NCBI GenBank assembly: GCA_963803125.1
Contig: CAWDLR010000002.1
Span: 1,178,001-1,242,000, forward strand
Direction: 5' to 3'
Length of the DNA stretch: 64,000 nucleotides
Source of the DNA: G963675935 sp963803125
GTDB lineage: Bacteria; Planctomycetota; Planctomycetia; Pirellulales; Thermoguttaceae
Each line of letters opens with the position of its first letter. Position 1 is the first letter of the stretch. This document shows, in pieces, positions 29,393 through 40,122 of the stretch. Position numbers and translations under genes: made by a program. The notes under the pieces were generated by a model, which worked only from the letters and a program-made list of their open reading frames with translations, searched no databases and had not been told where the DNA came from.

Positions 29393-30067
29393 ATGGCACT
29401 AATCACGTTACGAGTAATCGACGGCGCCGACCGGGGGCGGGTCTTCGCCGATGTTCCAACCCCTGTAACGATCGGACGCGAAGAGGGCAACCCGATCCAA
29501 CTGAACGATGAGCGGATCAGCCGCTTCCATCTCAAGATCCAGGAAGATCAGCACAAGATCGTCTTGACCGACCTGCAAAGCACCAACGGCACGAAGGTCA
29601 ACGGCGAAAACGCACAGCTCTGGGTGCTGCGGCCGGGCGACGTAATCACCCTGGGGCGAACCGTGCTGATCTACGGATCGCGCGAAGAGATCGCCGAGCG
29701 GTTGGCGGCGCTGCGCGAAGGGCGAATCGCGGAGGGCGTCACACTCGACGCCGACCAGTACGAAGAGGCCCCCAGCCCGGCCGCGTTGGATTTCGAGCTG
29801 AATTTCGCCGACGCCCCCGATGCCCAGGAGGTGCTGCACACGCTGTTCGTCCCGGAGCTGCCCGAAGGGCTCAGCACCGGCCAAGCCGCCCAATTGGCCG
29901 AAATGCTGCTCTATTTCAACCTGCGGATGCGCGGGCTGATTCAGTCCGTCGAGTCGAAGGGAAAGAGCGAGCGGGTCACCCTCGATCAGCGGCAGTGGCA
30001 GAACCTCATCGACCTGCAAGACCGCGTGGCCGGCTATCTCCGCCAGATCGGCGAGCCGGGCGAATGA
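29393..30067 (+). CDS. FHA-domain protein
   Basis: The 224-residue protein begins with a forkhead-associated phosphothreonine-binding domain (residues about 3-95): TIGREEGNPIQLNDERISRFH followed by LTDLQSTNGTKVNG, including the conserved Gly-Arg, Ser-Arg-His and Asn-Gly. The C-terminal half (about 110-224) is helical and acidic with no named domain. Planctomycetes have many Ser/Thr kinases, so it likely docks phosphorylated partners. Gene context gives no specific partner. GGAGAG precedes the ATG. It is convergent with the next gene. Confidence 0.9.
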   Translation: MALITLRVIDGADRGRVFADVPTPVTIGREEGNPIQLNDERISRFHLKIQEDQHKIVLTDLQSTNGTKVNGENAQLWVLRPGDVITLGRTVLIYGSREEIAERLAALREGRIAEGVTLDADQYEEAPSPAALDFELNFADAPDAQEVLHTLFVPELPEGLSTGQAAQLAEMLLYFNLRMRGLIQSVESKGKSERVTLDQRQWQNLIDLQDRVAGYLRQIGEPGE

Positions 30068-30112
30068 GGCGCCGGCTGTCGAACGGAATCCGTGCCTCTT
30101 GTGATGCTGAGG

Positions 30113-32785
30113 TCATCGTGCCGTGCCGGCGGATCCATAACGGCCGGGGCCGATCTCGATTGCCTGGACCATCGCCTCGCCCGCGAAACGATTATAAAAG
30201 CGAATGGCGATCACGCCGTGCTGCGGTTTGATGTCGTTGAACACCAGATCGAGCGCCCGGGCCGGACCGCCAGCCTTGGCGGCGACGTCTACGTCGGCGG
30301 CCGCCGTCTTCCCCTGGATTTCGATGCTCGTGGCAAAGCTGTTAGGCGCGGCGGAAGCGCCGGGTTGGCAGAGCTTGATCCGCGCATGATACGCCGCTCG
30401 CGGATCGACCGTGAAGTAGGCGGTGTAATCGCGGCCGTGAACCCCGTAGCGGTACAATTCGGGGTCCCTGGTGTTCGCCACGTCTTTGATCCGCGGCGTC
30501 GTCCAGCAAGCGATCGGCTCCAGATCGGCCAAGGGCTTTAGCCGCAGCACGTATTCCGTTGCCGGCCGCCAGCGGTGGCCTTGCGAATCGACGTAGTCCT
30601 GGCGATTCGTATAGCCGAAGATCACCCGCTGCGCATCGGCCAAACCGCCCGCCTCGCCGAAACCGACCTCGCCCCGAGCCGCCGACCACTGCACGGCGTC
30701 GACGTACACCCACGTCCCTTTGGAATAGGGGTTCTTCGTACCCAGGGCGACGATCTTCAACGTGTGTTTGCCCTGCGCGAGGCCATTCTTGTAGCAGATG
30801 ACCTGCTGGTCGCGGGGAACGGGGCTCCAAAAGTCGATGCCGCAGAGCTGCTTCACGCCGTCGAGATACACGTCGGCGCGGCCGCCGCTCGGATCCGCTC
30901 GTCCGATTAACCGCACCTGGTTCCCCTCGAACTCAAAAGCCGCGTCTGCGCCTGCGGCTTTGGCGGCGCGGAGCATCCCGCCGGAAGCACGCGCCCAGGG
31001 TATGACCAGCCAAGACCCTTCGTATTGCAAGCGATCGTCCTCGGCCACCTGTTGCGGATCGTCGCCTTCGACGACCACATCGCGGCATCCGTCGTGGCGA
31101 ATCGTAACGATGCAATCGCCGTTTGCCAGTGGCTTGACCGTGTAGCCATTCTCCGCGAGCGTCTCTTGCCGCCGCAGAGGTTTGCCGTCGGCGGAGACCG
31201 ATTGTGGGACAAATGCCAGCCGCAGCACGTCTTCGCTCGGAGCGATGCCGTCGAAGGTGTGGTAAGCGATTTTCCCTTTGCCGTAACGGACGTCGGTGAC
31301 GACCGCCGCGCTTCGCAGGATGTGGTTTTCGCGGCTGGCCCCGGTCAGCTCGGGCTGCCAGGCCATCAGATCGAGCAGGCTTCTTAGCGGCCAGGGATGG
31401 GCGAGGTTGAACCAGGTGGCGGCCACGTAGGTTCCGCCGTCGATCAGGTCCTCGACCACTCCGGTCTCATGGACGTCGTAGGTGCCGAGAATTGCCTGCC
31501 GCCGCATGATCTCCTTTGCCCAAGCGCTGCCGGTGTGATGGGCGTATTGGGCCCAGACGGCGGCGCCGGGGATCGTCGGGTATTGCAGCGACTTGCCGCA
31601 GCAACAGTTGGACTCGGGCAGCGCCCAAGCGCCCGAATAGACGCCGCCCATCGAATCGGGACTGACGCTCAGCCGGCAGAAGCCCTGCGAGATGATGTTG
31701 CGAACGTCGGTCTGCCAGCCGGGAAATGCCTCGCGGCGGCTCATCAGATATTCGCACACGTAATCGGCGACGCCGAAGGAGTAGACCGGATTGGCCCAGT
31801 CCCAGTAGTTGTGTCCGAACGTCGGATTGCGGCTCCAGGCGGGCAGCAGCGTTTCGCGCAGATACTTCTCGCCGGCGTCGCGGGCCTTTAGCAGCGAATC
31901 GCCCTTGCCCGTGTAACCGCTGCGGGCGACGTTGCCGAGAAACTGGAGGATCAGCACCACGCCGCCGGTCTGCACGTTCGCCGGTCCCCATGTCGTCCCG
32001 TTTCCATCGGCGGCGGGCACGTCCTGAGGGTTGGCGTACCGGCCCCACGGCGGCGAGCCGGGGACTGTCCCAATTTTCGTGTCAGCGAAAATGGGACTGT
32101 CCCCTTTGCCCCCGGGCTTGTAATTGCAGTGTTCGGCCAGCAGGTCGGCCCAATGCTTGGCGGCCTGCCAATAGCGCTCGTCGCCCGTCATTTTATAGGC
32201 GGCGACCATTCCCGAGCCGGCGAACGCACAGAGATCGAGCTGGATGAAGCCGTGCGGATCGGCCCGCCCGTAGGCCTTTCCCTTGGTCGGGCAACTGATG
32301 AAAAACCGCGGCCAGGCGTGGTCGGCCGGCGTCTGGCAGTAATCGAGAACGTAGTTGGCGGTCATCGCAATGATCCCCAACGCCGCCGGATCACCGCTGT
32401 AGCGATAGTAGTCGGTCTGGCCCAGCAAGAGGCTGATCGCGCGTTGGCCGACGTCGCCGTTGTCCCAATCGCTCACCGCCGGATTGATGTTGATCGTCCC
32501 GTCCGCTTTGATCGACCAGCAGCCGTTAAAGATGAAATGCGGCCCCGGCATGACCGATTTGCCCGGCTCGGTCCAGGGGTAGCGCTTGAGCGTCTCTTCG
32601 GCGATTCTCACCCGCAGGTCGCACTGCCCGTTCTGCCCGCGATACCACGGGGCGATCACCCCGAAGTGGTCTTCGGCGACCGGATGAGCAAAATACTTGT
32701 GGGCCGGCTTGGCGTCGGCAGCCCACGCCGAAGCGGCGCAGATCAGCAGGGCGGCTTCGGACAACGCGAGGATAAAACGTGACAT
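30113..32785 (-). CDS. Secreted alpha/alpha-toroid polysaccharide-active protein (putative)
   Basis: The 890-residue product has a signal peptide (to about ASAWAAD) and a helical domain with aromatic, glycosidase-like segments (GHNYWDWANPVYSFGVADYV, GVYSGAWALPESNCCCGKS, DLIDGGTYVAATWFNLAHPW). This suggests an (alpha/alpha)-barrel hydrolase or lyase. Beta-sandwich, malectin-like modules follow from about residue 620 (FEGNQVRLIGRADPSGGRADVYLDG; RWRPATEYVLRL). I cannot assign a GH or PL family. Residues 228-242 (GDSPIFADTKIGTVP) are an in-frame palindromic element, inserted where relatives would be continuous. The ATG at 32785 follows GGAGG, so the GTG at 32803 is rejected. Confidence 0.75.
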   Translation of the reverse strand: MSRFILALSEAALLICAASAWAADAKPAHKYFAHPVAEDHFGVIAPWYRGQNGQCDLRVRIAEETLKRYPWTEPGKSVMPGPHFIFNGCWSIKADGTININPAVSDWDNGDVGQRAISLLLGQTDYYRYSGDPAALGIIAMTANYVLDYCQTPADHAWPRFFISCPTKGKAYGRADPHGFIQLDLCAFAGSGMVAAYKMTGDERYWQAAKHWADLLAEHCNYKPGGKGDSPIFADTKIGTVPGSPPWGRYANPQDVPAADGNGTTWGPANVQTGGVVLILQFLGNVARSGYTGKGDSLLKARDAGEKYLRETLLPAWSRNPTFGHNYWDWANPVYSFGVADYVCEYLMSRREAFPGWQTDVRNIISQGFCRLSVSPDSMGGVYSGAWALPESNCCCGKSLQYPTIPGAAVWAQYAHHTGSAWAKEIMRRQAILGTYDVHETGVVEDLIDGGTYVAATWFNLAHPWPLRSLLDLMAWQPELTGASRENHILRSAAVVTDVRYGKGKIAYHTFDGIAPSEDVLRLAFVPQSVSADGKPLRRQETLAENGYTVKPLANGDCIVTIRHDGCRDVVVEGDDPQQVAEDDRLQYEGSWLVIPWARASGGMLRAAKAAGADAAFEFEGNQVRLIGRADPSGGRADVYLDGVKQLCGIDFWSPVPRDQQVICYKNGLAQGKHTLKIVALGTKNPYSKGTWVYVDAVQWSAARGEVGFGEAGGLADAQRVIFGYTNRQDYVDSQGHRWRPATEYVLRLKPLADLEPIACWTTPRIKDVANTRDPELYRYGVHGRDYTAYFTVDPRAAYHARIKLCQPGASAAPNSFATSIEIQGKTAAADVDVAAKAGGPARALDLVFNDIKPQHGVIAIRFYNRFAGEAMVQAIEIGPGRYGSAGTAR
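32060..32104. repeat. 45-bp palindromic element, family A, in frame in the toroid gene
   Basis: The core starts GGGGACTGTCCC and ends GGGACTGTCCCC around a TTTTCG...CGAAAA inner stem. At 45 bp it is exactly 15 codons. On the coding strand it reads GDSPIFADTKIGTVP. Confidence 0.9.
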
Positions 32786-32860
32786 AGCAGCCTCCTCCCT
32801 CACATATTGGCAATTCGGCGAGATCGCTCTTGGCCAGCGGCGACAGGCGGAACCGTCTCG

Positions 32861-33157
32861 TTACTGGCTTTCTGCTGCGGGAAAACGGGTTTCGCCCTCC
32901 GCCTTGATGTCGGCCAGAAACGTGTCGCGTGACCCCTCGCCGTATTCCGTGCCCTCGCCCCGGTCAAGCTGTGTAACCCCAGCCCTCACGTCGCTCAGAA
33001 CTTGTTCGCGACGGGCCAGCAGCCTTAGCGCTTCGCCCACGACTTCCGTGGGATCATGGTAGCTGCCGCTGGCCACGACGCCCGCGACAAACGGCTCGAA
33101 TTCGGACGGAATCGATATGCGAATCGTCGGACACCCCCTCTTACCGACCAATCGCAT
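32861..33157 (-). CDS. ParD-like antitoxin (solitary)
   Basis: The 98-residue protein has a ribbon-helix-helix start (PTIRISIPSEFEPFVAGVV then SGSYHDPTEVVGEALRLL), as in CC2985/ParD family antitoxins. The C-terminal region is disordered and would bind a ParE toxin. No ParE-like frame follows within the expected few bases, so it is solitary or its toxin has been lost. The start is uncertain. ATG 33157 adds a MRLVGKRGC leader, and there is no in-frame ATG at the usual MPTIRI position. It lies downstream of and co-directional with the ABC exporter. Confidence 0.75.
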   Translation of the reverse strand: MRLVGKRGCPTIRISIPSEFEPFVAGVVASGSYHDPTEVVGEALRLLARREQVLSDVRAGVTQLDRGEGTEYGEGSRDTFLADIKAEGETRFPAAESQ

Positions 33158-33192
33158 GGTAGACGGTTCCGACGACCGTTACAAGCCCCGCC

Positions 33193-35208
33193 TTATGCCG
33201 TCTGCTTCAGGTCGTCGAAGTGGATCTGATACAGCCGGTGGTAGAGACTGCAACGGGCGAGCAATTCTTCGTGACTGCCGACATCGAGAATCCGTCCGGC
33301 TTGCATCGCCACGATGCGATCGGCCAGCGACAGCACCGCCAGGCGGTGCGTGATGATGATCGTGGTCCGGCCGCGGGTGAATTTTTCCAGGACCTGCTGA
33401 ATCGCCTGCTCGCTCTCCAGATCGACCTGGCTGGTCGCTTCGTCGAGAATCAGGATCGGCGGATCGCGGAGGACGGCCCGAGCCAGCGCGATCCGCTGCC
33501 GCTGGCCGCCGGAGAGACAATTGCCCAGCGCCCCGGCCGAAGTCTCGTAGCCTTGGGGTAGTTCGGTCTCGATGAAGCGATGGGCGTGGGCCTGCTTGGC
33601 CGCCTCGAGCACCTGCTCGCGCGTGGCGTGCGGCGTGCCGTAGCGAATGTTGTTGAAAATCGTGTCGTCGAACAACATCGTCTCCTGCGTGACCAGACCG
33701 ATCTGGCCGCGGAGGTCGCGCAGCCGCATCTCGCACAGCGGCACGCCGTCGAGCTTCACCACGCCGGCGGTCGGGTCGGCGAAACGCGGAACCAGGTTGG
33801 CCAGCGTGCTCTTGCCGCAGCCGTTCGGGCCAACGACGGCGATCGTCTCGCCGAAGGCAATTTTCAGATTGATCTCTTCCAGCACCGGCTTGCCGGGCTG
33901 ATAGGCGAAGCTGACGTTCTCGAACGACAACTCGCGATGGTGCCGCCGGAACGGGGCCGACTGCTTCGGATCGCGGACCGTCGGCTCGCGATCAATCCGG
34001 GCAAAGATGCGATCGGCGGCGGCAAAACCCGCCTGGACGTTGCTAAAAATGTCCGACATCTTCCGCAGCGGGTCGGCCATGCCGGCCAGCAGCGCGAAAA
34101 ACGTGAGCATCGCGCTCTGGCCGATCTGCCAACTGCTCAGGCCAACGCCGAACAACGACGGGTTCGGCGCGAGGATCAGCCAACCGCCGACCACCATCAC
34201 CACCGAAATCGTGGCGATGCCCAGCACTTCGGTCATCGGGTGCGTCAGGGCGTCGTACCGCGCGATTCGCATCGACTTGTGGTAGTAGCTCTTGTTGTTA
34301 TTGTGAAACCGCTTCCGCTCTTGCGATTCGGTGGTGAAGGCCTTGACGATCTTGATGCTGCGGAAGGTCTCTTCCAGGGTCGTATAGATGCCGGCCATTT
34401 CCTCCATCGCCCGGCGGTTCGCCCGCTTGAGCATCTTCGCCAGCCATTGGATCGAGAAGGCGGCCACCGGCGTGATGAACAGCGTCAGCAGCAGCAGCCG
34501 CCAGCTAAAGTAGGCCGCGCCCGCCAGGCAGGCGAACATTTTCAACGGCTCGCGAATCAGCTTGCCGAATAGGGCGTCGAGCCCCTTGGCCACCTGGTTG
34601 ACGTCGTTCGTGAACCGGCTCATCAGATCGGCGGTGCCGTCTTCGCTGAAGGTGGCCAGGTCCATCCGCAGAGTGCGGCGATAGAACAGCTTCCGCAAAT
34701 CGAAGGTCGCCAACTGCGACAGCCGCGAGGTCAACACGTTGTTGGCCACCAGGAAGAGGTCCTTGATGACCGTGCCAATAAAGAGGAAGACGGTGATGAA
34801 CAAGAGCGTGTCGAAGGGGCTGCCGGGCAGATATTTGTCGATCCAGGGCTTGGCCTGTTTTGCCGCCCAGAGACCGCTATCCGCTTTGTCGCGTTCGACC
34901 TCGGCGTTGCGGATCGCTTGTTGGGTTGTGCCGACAAGCGTCTCGTCGCCCGTTTTTTCAGCGGCGGCAAGTTGTGTGTGCAACTGCTTAAGTTCGGCCG
35001 ACCGGTCGCGGAGCTTCGTCTGGTTCTCTTGGATTTGGTCGTCGATCCACTGCTTCATCGACCTGTTTTTGAAGACCACTTCGACCACGGGATAGACCGC
35101 GCCGATGATGCCGCCCCAGAGGATCGCCACCATCAGGGCCGAGAAGATCGTGGCCGCGAAGGTGAACTTGTAGCGGATCGCCATCCGCACGACTCGACCG
35201 AAGTTCAT
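33193..35208 (-). CDS. MsbA-like ABC exporter (fused permease/ATPase)
   Basis: The 671-residue half-transporter has a transmembrane domain at about 15-390 and a nucleotide-binding domain at about 425-665. The latter shows Walker A GPNGCGKS (460-467), signature LSGGQ (565-569), Walker B ILILDE (585-590) and an H-loop ITHRLAVL. It resembles lipid/drug exporters of the MsbA family. An unusual feature is a ~85-residue charged coiled-coil loop (about 45-125) between the first two membrane helices. The start is ATG 35208 (MNFGRVVRMAIRYKF). The frame stays open to 35415, but that extension is largely palindromic element B1. Substrate unknown; lipid export is plausible given the LPS genes in the window. 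Confidence 0.93.
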   Translation of the reverse strand: MNFGRVVRMAIRYKFTFAATIFSALMVAILWGGIIGAVYPVVEVVFKNRSMKQWIDDQIQENQTKLRDRSAELKQLHTQLAAAEKTGDETLVGTTQQAIRNAEVERDKADSGLWAAKQAKPWIDKYLPGSPFDTLLFITVFLFIGTVIKDLFLVANNVLTSRLSQLATFDLRKLFYRRTLRMDLATFSEDGTADLMSRFTNDVNQVAKGLDALFGKLIREPLKMFACLAGAAYFSWRLLLLTLFITPVAAFSIQWLAKMLKRANRRAMEEMAGIYTTLEETFRSIKIVKAFTTESQERKRFHNNNKSYYHKSMRIARYDALTHPMTEVLGIATISVVMVVGGWLILAPNPSLFGVGLSSWQIGQSAMLTFFALLAGMADPLRKMSDIFSNVQAGFAAADRIFARIDREPTVRDPKQSAPFRRHHRELSFENVSFAYQPGKPVLEEINLKIAFGETIAVVGPNGCGKSTLANLVPRFADPTAGVVKLDGVPLCEMRLRDLRGQIGLVTQETMLFDDTIFNNIRYGTPHATREQVLEAAKQAHAHRFIETELPQGYETSAGALGNCLSGGQRQRIALARAVLRDPPILILDEATSQVDLESEQAIQQVLEKFTRGRTTIIITHRLAVLSLADRIVAMQAGRILDVGSHEELLARCSLYHRLYQIHFDDLKQTA

Positions 35209-35230
35209 AATGGGTAATCTCTTGGTTCGA

Positions 35231-35323
35231 GGAAAAGGGGACAGGCGCCTTTTGTGCGAAGCACCGGGCACCGACCGTAGGTTGGTCAGGCCGTTCCGGC
35301 AAAAGGTGCCTGTCCCCTTTTCC
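35231..35323. repeat. 93-bp palindromic element, family B (intergenic copy)
   Basis: Arms GGAAAAGGGGACAGGC at the left and its complement GCCTGTCCCCTTTTCC at the right enclose a central stem (GTGCGAAGC...). The copy lies just upstream of the ABC exporter start and is open in that gene's frame. Its length is identical to the coding copy at 62107-62199. Confidence 0.88.
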
Positions 35324-35496
35324 TCCTCGTGGGTGATCGCCGCACCTTGTAGCAGATTTCGCCAATTCGGCCAAGAGCGGAGGGGAAAAGGAGGCCGGCC
35401 GGCTGCATTCCTCACTTCGCACGGTCGTTCACAACCCTGAGTTGAATTCCGCGCTTCGCAGGGTCGTTCACGACCCTTTTCCGCCGAAGGCGGTAT

Positions 35497-35699
35497 TAGG
35501 CCCGACGTTTACGTCGGGTTGGTATGGGCAATCATCGCCCTCGGGGCTGTCAGGCCCGCTCGCGGGCCTCCTGCCGCTGCGACCAGAAGGACGCCCGTAA
35601 ACGGGCGTGACACCGATAGATACGACGAAACTGCCGCTCCACCCGGCGTGAACGCCGGGCCTATTACCGCTAAGCGGAAATGCCCGTAAACGGGCATGA
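35497..35699. repeat. Cluster of five short palindromes
   Basis: Within 200 bp lie CCCGACGTTTACGTCGGG, GGCCCGCTCGCGGGCC, CGCCCGTAAACGGGCG, CCGGCGTGAACGCCGG and GCCCGTAAACGGGC. Each is a different perfect or near-perfect hairpin with a 2-6 base loop. The cluster looks like a landing zone for REP-type elements. Confidence 0.75.
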
Positions 35700-35813
35700 A
35701 AAAGTGCCACAGCGACCTACCCCGACTGCAAAGCAAGAAATACCCCTGGGGAACTCAGAAGTTTAAGGAGACGTTAGAAAATGATTACTTGGGCGGTTTT
35801 CGGGTGGGGAATG

Positions 35814-35841
35814 TTGACATGCCTGTCTGGCCGGCTATATT
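35814..35841 (+). promoter_or_regulatory. Sigma-70-type promoter
   Basis: TTGACA at 35814-35819 and TATATT at 35836-35841 are separated by 16 bp. They are directed toward the PEP-CTERM gene starting at 36041, leaving a leader of about 190 nt. Confidence 0.6.
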
Positions 35842-36040
35842 GGGGGGTGTTCTGGGGCACGAAGGCGCGCGCCGATCTGGGTACGTGTCGGTGGACGCAG
35901 GAACGCTGATCTTCGCTGATCGACGGTGACGGAGGGAAATCAGTGGAGATCAGCGTGGATCAGTGTTCCCGGCTGAGATGGCAATGGGGCTGCTGTCCGG
36001 GCAGGACGAACGTTGGAACTCTTTGCGCGGGGAGGGAGTC

Positions 36041-38170
36041 ATGCAACGGTCTTTTGCAGCGGGTGGGACAACTCCAAGACGTTTTCTGCTTATCATCGTA
36101 TTGGCCGTATTGTCCGCGGCAATGCCAACTTCTTTGACCCGCGCAGCCATCACGCCGACGGGCGATGTCTCTCCGTCGAATCCATCCAGTTGGACAAGTG
36201 CGACGACGGGCTACATCGGCAACACCGCCAGCGGCACACTGACGGTCGATGGCGGCAGCGATCTTCTTTCATCCTACACCTACATCGGCTACAGCAGTAC
36301 TGCGGCGGGTGTGGTGAATGTCCGTGGTACCGGCTCGACATGGACAAACAATGGCTACCCCACTGAGGCACTCTATCTCCAGGTCGGCTACTACGGCGGC
36401 GGGACACTGTCAATTGCCGATGGGGGCAACGTCAGCAGCAGCACCAGCGAAATCGGCAACTACTCCGGCTCGACGGGTTTGGTCAGCGTCGATGGGGTCG
36501 GTTCGCTCTGGGCTCTTAGTAATCCCAGTAGCCTCACGGTCGGCAACTTTGGAAGTGGGACACTCTCGATCACAAATGGCGGCAGGGTCAGCAGCGGCAC
36601 CTACGGCGCCAGCATCGGCGGTTACCTGACCAGCGTGGTGACCGTAAACGGCGCGGGCTCGAAATGGATCAACAACGGGGAACTCATCGTCGGCTACTAT
36701 GGCGCGGCGACGCTCGCCATCACCGATGGAGGAAGCGTCTCGGTGGCTGGTGCGACTTACGTCGGGCAAGCGGGTTCCACCGCGACTATCCAGTTCGGGG
36801 CAAATGGTGGAACGCTTACGACGCAGGCTCTCTTTGCGTCGCCGACCCAGCTTGCGGGCACCGGTACTATCAACTCGCAGGGACTCGTGAGCGACAGCGA
36901 CCTCAGGTTTGATGCAACCCACCACCTAATGCAGACAATTGCCTTCGAGCAATCCGGCCAGCATGTTGCGATAAATCTGGATATGGCCAGTAGCCCCAGC
37001 AAGAATGGCGCCCTCGGTGTTGGCTTGAAAGGTAATGGTTCTTTGACGATCCAAGATGGAATCAAGGTGAATTCCGCAGACGGTTTTCTAGCTTGCGGTA
37101 ACAGTTCGACGGGCGTGGTAAAGGTCTTTGGAGACGAATCGGCCTGGGTGGACAGCGGTAGAATGATCGTCGGCGGTGCAAGTGGCGGGGGTGGGACGCT
37201 CTCAATCACCAACGGCGGGAGTGTTAGCAGCAAGAATGGTTATGTCGGGTACGTTTCCGGCTCGATCGGCATCACTGCCGTCGATGGCACCAATTCGATT
37301 TGGTCCAATAGTAACGGCTTGTACGTTGGAGGGGGTAACAGCGGGATAATGTCGATAACTGGCGGAGGCACGGCTGCGGCAGGGACTGTCACAGTCTACA
37401 CCGGAGGTGGGGCCCTCTTGGCCATAGATGTCGGCAGAGGCAGTTTGCTTACAGTTGGCGAGGGGACGGGCAGAATTAGCAGCGGAAACCTTGGCATTGT
37501 CCGCCTCCTCGCCGGCGCAGGAGTTCCCGCAGACGGCACCAAATACGCGCCAATCTCCGCGGGAACGTGGAGCGGTGGTAGCAGCACGTATCAGGCCGTC
37601 GGTGGAACGTGGAGCACAACCACCCATACGTTCACGGCATCGAGTACCACACGCGGCGCATCCGGTTCGACGGTTCCACTTGAACTGGCGTCTGTCCAGC
37701 GGGTGATTGTCGATGACAGCGGGCCGGGGGGGACGAATTGGGAGGTCGGCGCGAGCTTCGTTGCGGCGGGGAGCACGACGAATATCTCGTTTATGGCCAC
37801 GGCCATGAGCGACGCGACGCTTGGCACTCTCGACAGCCAGTTGTCGCCCACGGAGGCGATTTTGAGCGGGTGGATATTCTCGGCGACTGGATACACGGTG
37901 AGTTCGAGCAATCCCGTCTATCTCTCGTTCAACGTCGGCGCCAGTCACCCGGCGGATGATCTTGAAGTCTGGCATTACGACGCCGCGAGCGGCTGGGCGA
38001 AGTACAACGCCTTCGATCTGACCTACGACGGCACTTTTGCGAGTTTCACGGCCACAAGTTTCAGCGGCTACGCGATGGTGGCCGTGCCGGAGCCGGGGAC
38101 GTTGATGCTGCTGGCCGTGGGGCTGCTCGGCCTTGCTTGCGGTATGTGGCGCAGACGGAGAACGGAGTAA
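36041..38170 (+). CDS. Beta-helix repeat PEP-CTERM surface protein
   Basis: The 709-residue product has a signal peptide (FLLIIVLAVLSAAM, cleavage near TRA/AI). It is followed by repeats of the form GxLTVGxxGxGTLSITNGGxVSSxxxxIG and VSVDGxGSxW, typical of autotransporter-like passengers in planctomycetes. A beta-sandwich domain follows (about 540-680), then a PEP-CTERM tail (VPEPGTLMLLAVGLLGLACG then WRRRR). The ATG at 36041 follows GGGGAGGGA; an upstream extension to 35963 lacks such a site. Function unknown; surface adhesion or architecture is the usual guess. No dockerin repeat is present, unlike the two giant proteins. Confidence 0.88.
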   Translation: MQRSFAAGGTTPRRFLLIIVLAVLSAAMPTSLTRAAITPTGDVSPSNPSSWTSATTGYIGNTASGTLTVDGGSDLLSSYTYIGYSSTAAGVVNVRGTGSTWTNNGYPTEALYLQVGYYGGGTLSIADGGNVSSSTSEIGNYSGSTGLVSVDGVGSLWALSNPSSLTVGNFGSGTLSITNGGRVSSGTYGASIGGYLTSVVTVNGAGSKWINNGELIVGYYGAATLAITDGGSVSVAGATYVGQAGSTATIQFGANGGTLTTQALFASPTQLAGTGTINSQGLVSDSDLRFDATHHLMQTIAFEQSGQHVAINLDMASSPSKNGALGVGLKGNGSLTIQDGIKVNSADGFLACGNSSTGVVKVFGDESAWVDSGRMIVGGASGGGGTLSITNGGSVSSKNGYVGYVSGSIGITAVDGTNSIWSNSNGLYVGGGNSGIMSITGGGTAAAGTVTVYTGGGALLAIDVGRGSLLTVGEGTGRISSGNLGIVRLLAGAGVPADGTKYAPISAGTWSGGSSTYQAVGGTWSTTTHTFTASSTTRGASGSTVPLELASVQRVIVDDSGPGGTNWEVGASFVAAGSTTNISFMATAMSDATLGTLDSQLSPTEAILSGWIFSATGYTVSSSNPVYLSFNVGASHPADDLEVWHYDAASGWAKYNAFDLTYDGTFASFTATSFSGYAMVAVPEPGTLMLLAVGLLGLACGMWRRRRTE

Positions 38171-38181
38171 GACAGCCAGCA

Positions 38182-38318
38182 GTAGGTCCGGCTTGCCGAG
38201 CCGGACTTCGGCGTACCGGTCCGACTCGACGTACTGACGCCACTCGGCATTCCGAGCCCACTCGGCCTGGATCCCGCTCGGCAAGCGGGACCTACCGATC
38301 CCGCTCGGCAAGCGGGAG

Positions 38319-38321
<3 letters not shown>
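38182..38321. repeat. Three imperfect palindromes of the GGTCCGGCTTGCCGAGCC type
   Basis: Units centred on CTTGCCGAGC / GCTCGGCAAG occur near 38185-38211, 38268-38295 and 38296-38322, the last two as near-identical direct copies. They fill the gap between the convergent PEP-CTERM gene and cysS and could terminate both. Confidence 0.7.
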
Positions 38322-39971
<1,650 letters not shown>

Positions 39972-39973
39972 GG

Positions 39974-40113
39974 TTGGGACTAGGGGCTAGGGACTAGGGG
40001 CTAGGGGCTGGGGGCTGGGGGCTGGGGGATGAAGAATGACGGAGTGCGTGCGACGATTGCCACTTTGTATTGTCCTCATCCCTAGCCCCTAGTCCCCAGC
40101 CCCTAGCCCCTAA
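39974..40113. repeat. GGGGCTAG simple repeats in inverted orientation
   Basis: Tandem variants of CTAGGGGCT(A/G)GGG run from about 39982 to 40028. The complementary CCCCTAG(T/C)CCC units run from about 40080 to 40112. Together they could form a long imperfect hairpin between ispF and cysS. Confidence 0.7.
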
Positions 40114-40122
40114 TCTGGTTCT

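Larger units (their letters stand above)
35324..36040. other. Intergenic region rich in palindromes
   Basis: No gene recognised. 35490-35700 is a string of different short palindromes. A strong promoter lies at 35814-35841. Near 35908-35970 there are repeated GCTGATC motifs that form an inverted arrangement. Confidence 0.5.

Noticed and set aside
35209..35415. N-terminal extension of the ABC exporter
   Set aside because: Most of the extension is palindromic element B1, and a sensible membrane-protein start lies at 35208. A translated element cannot be fully excluded.
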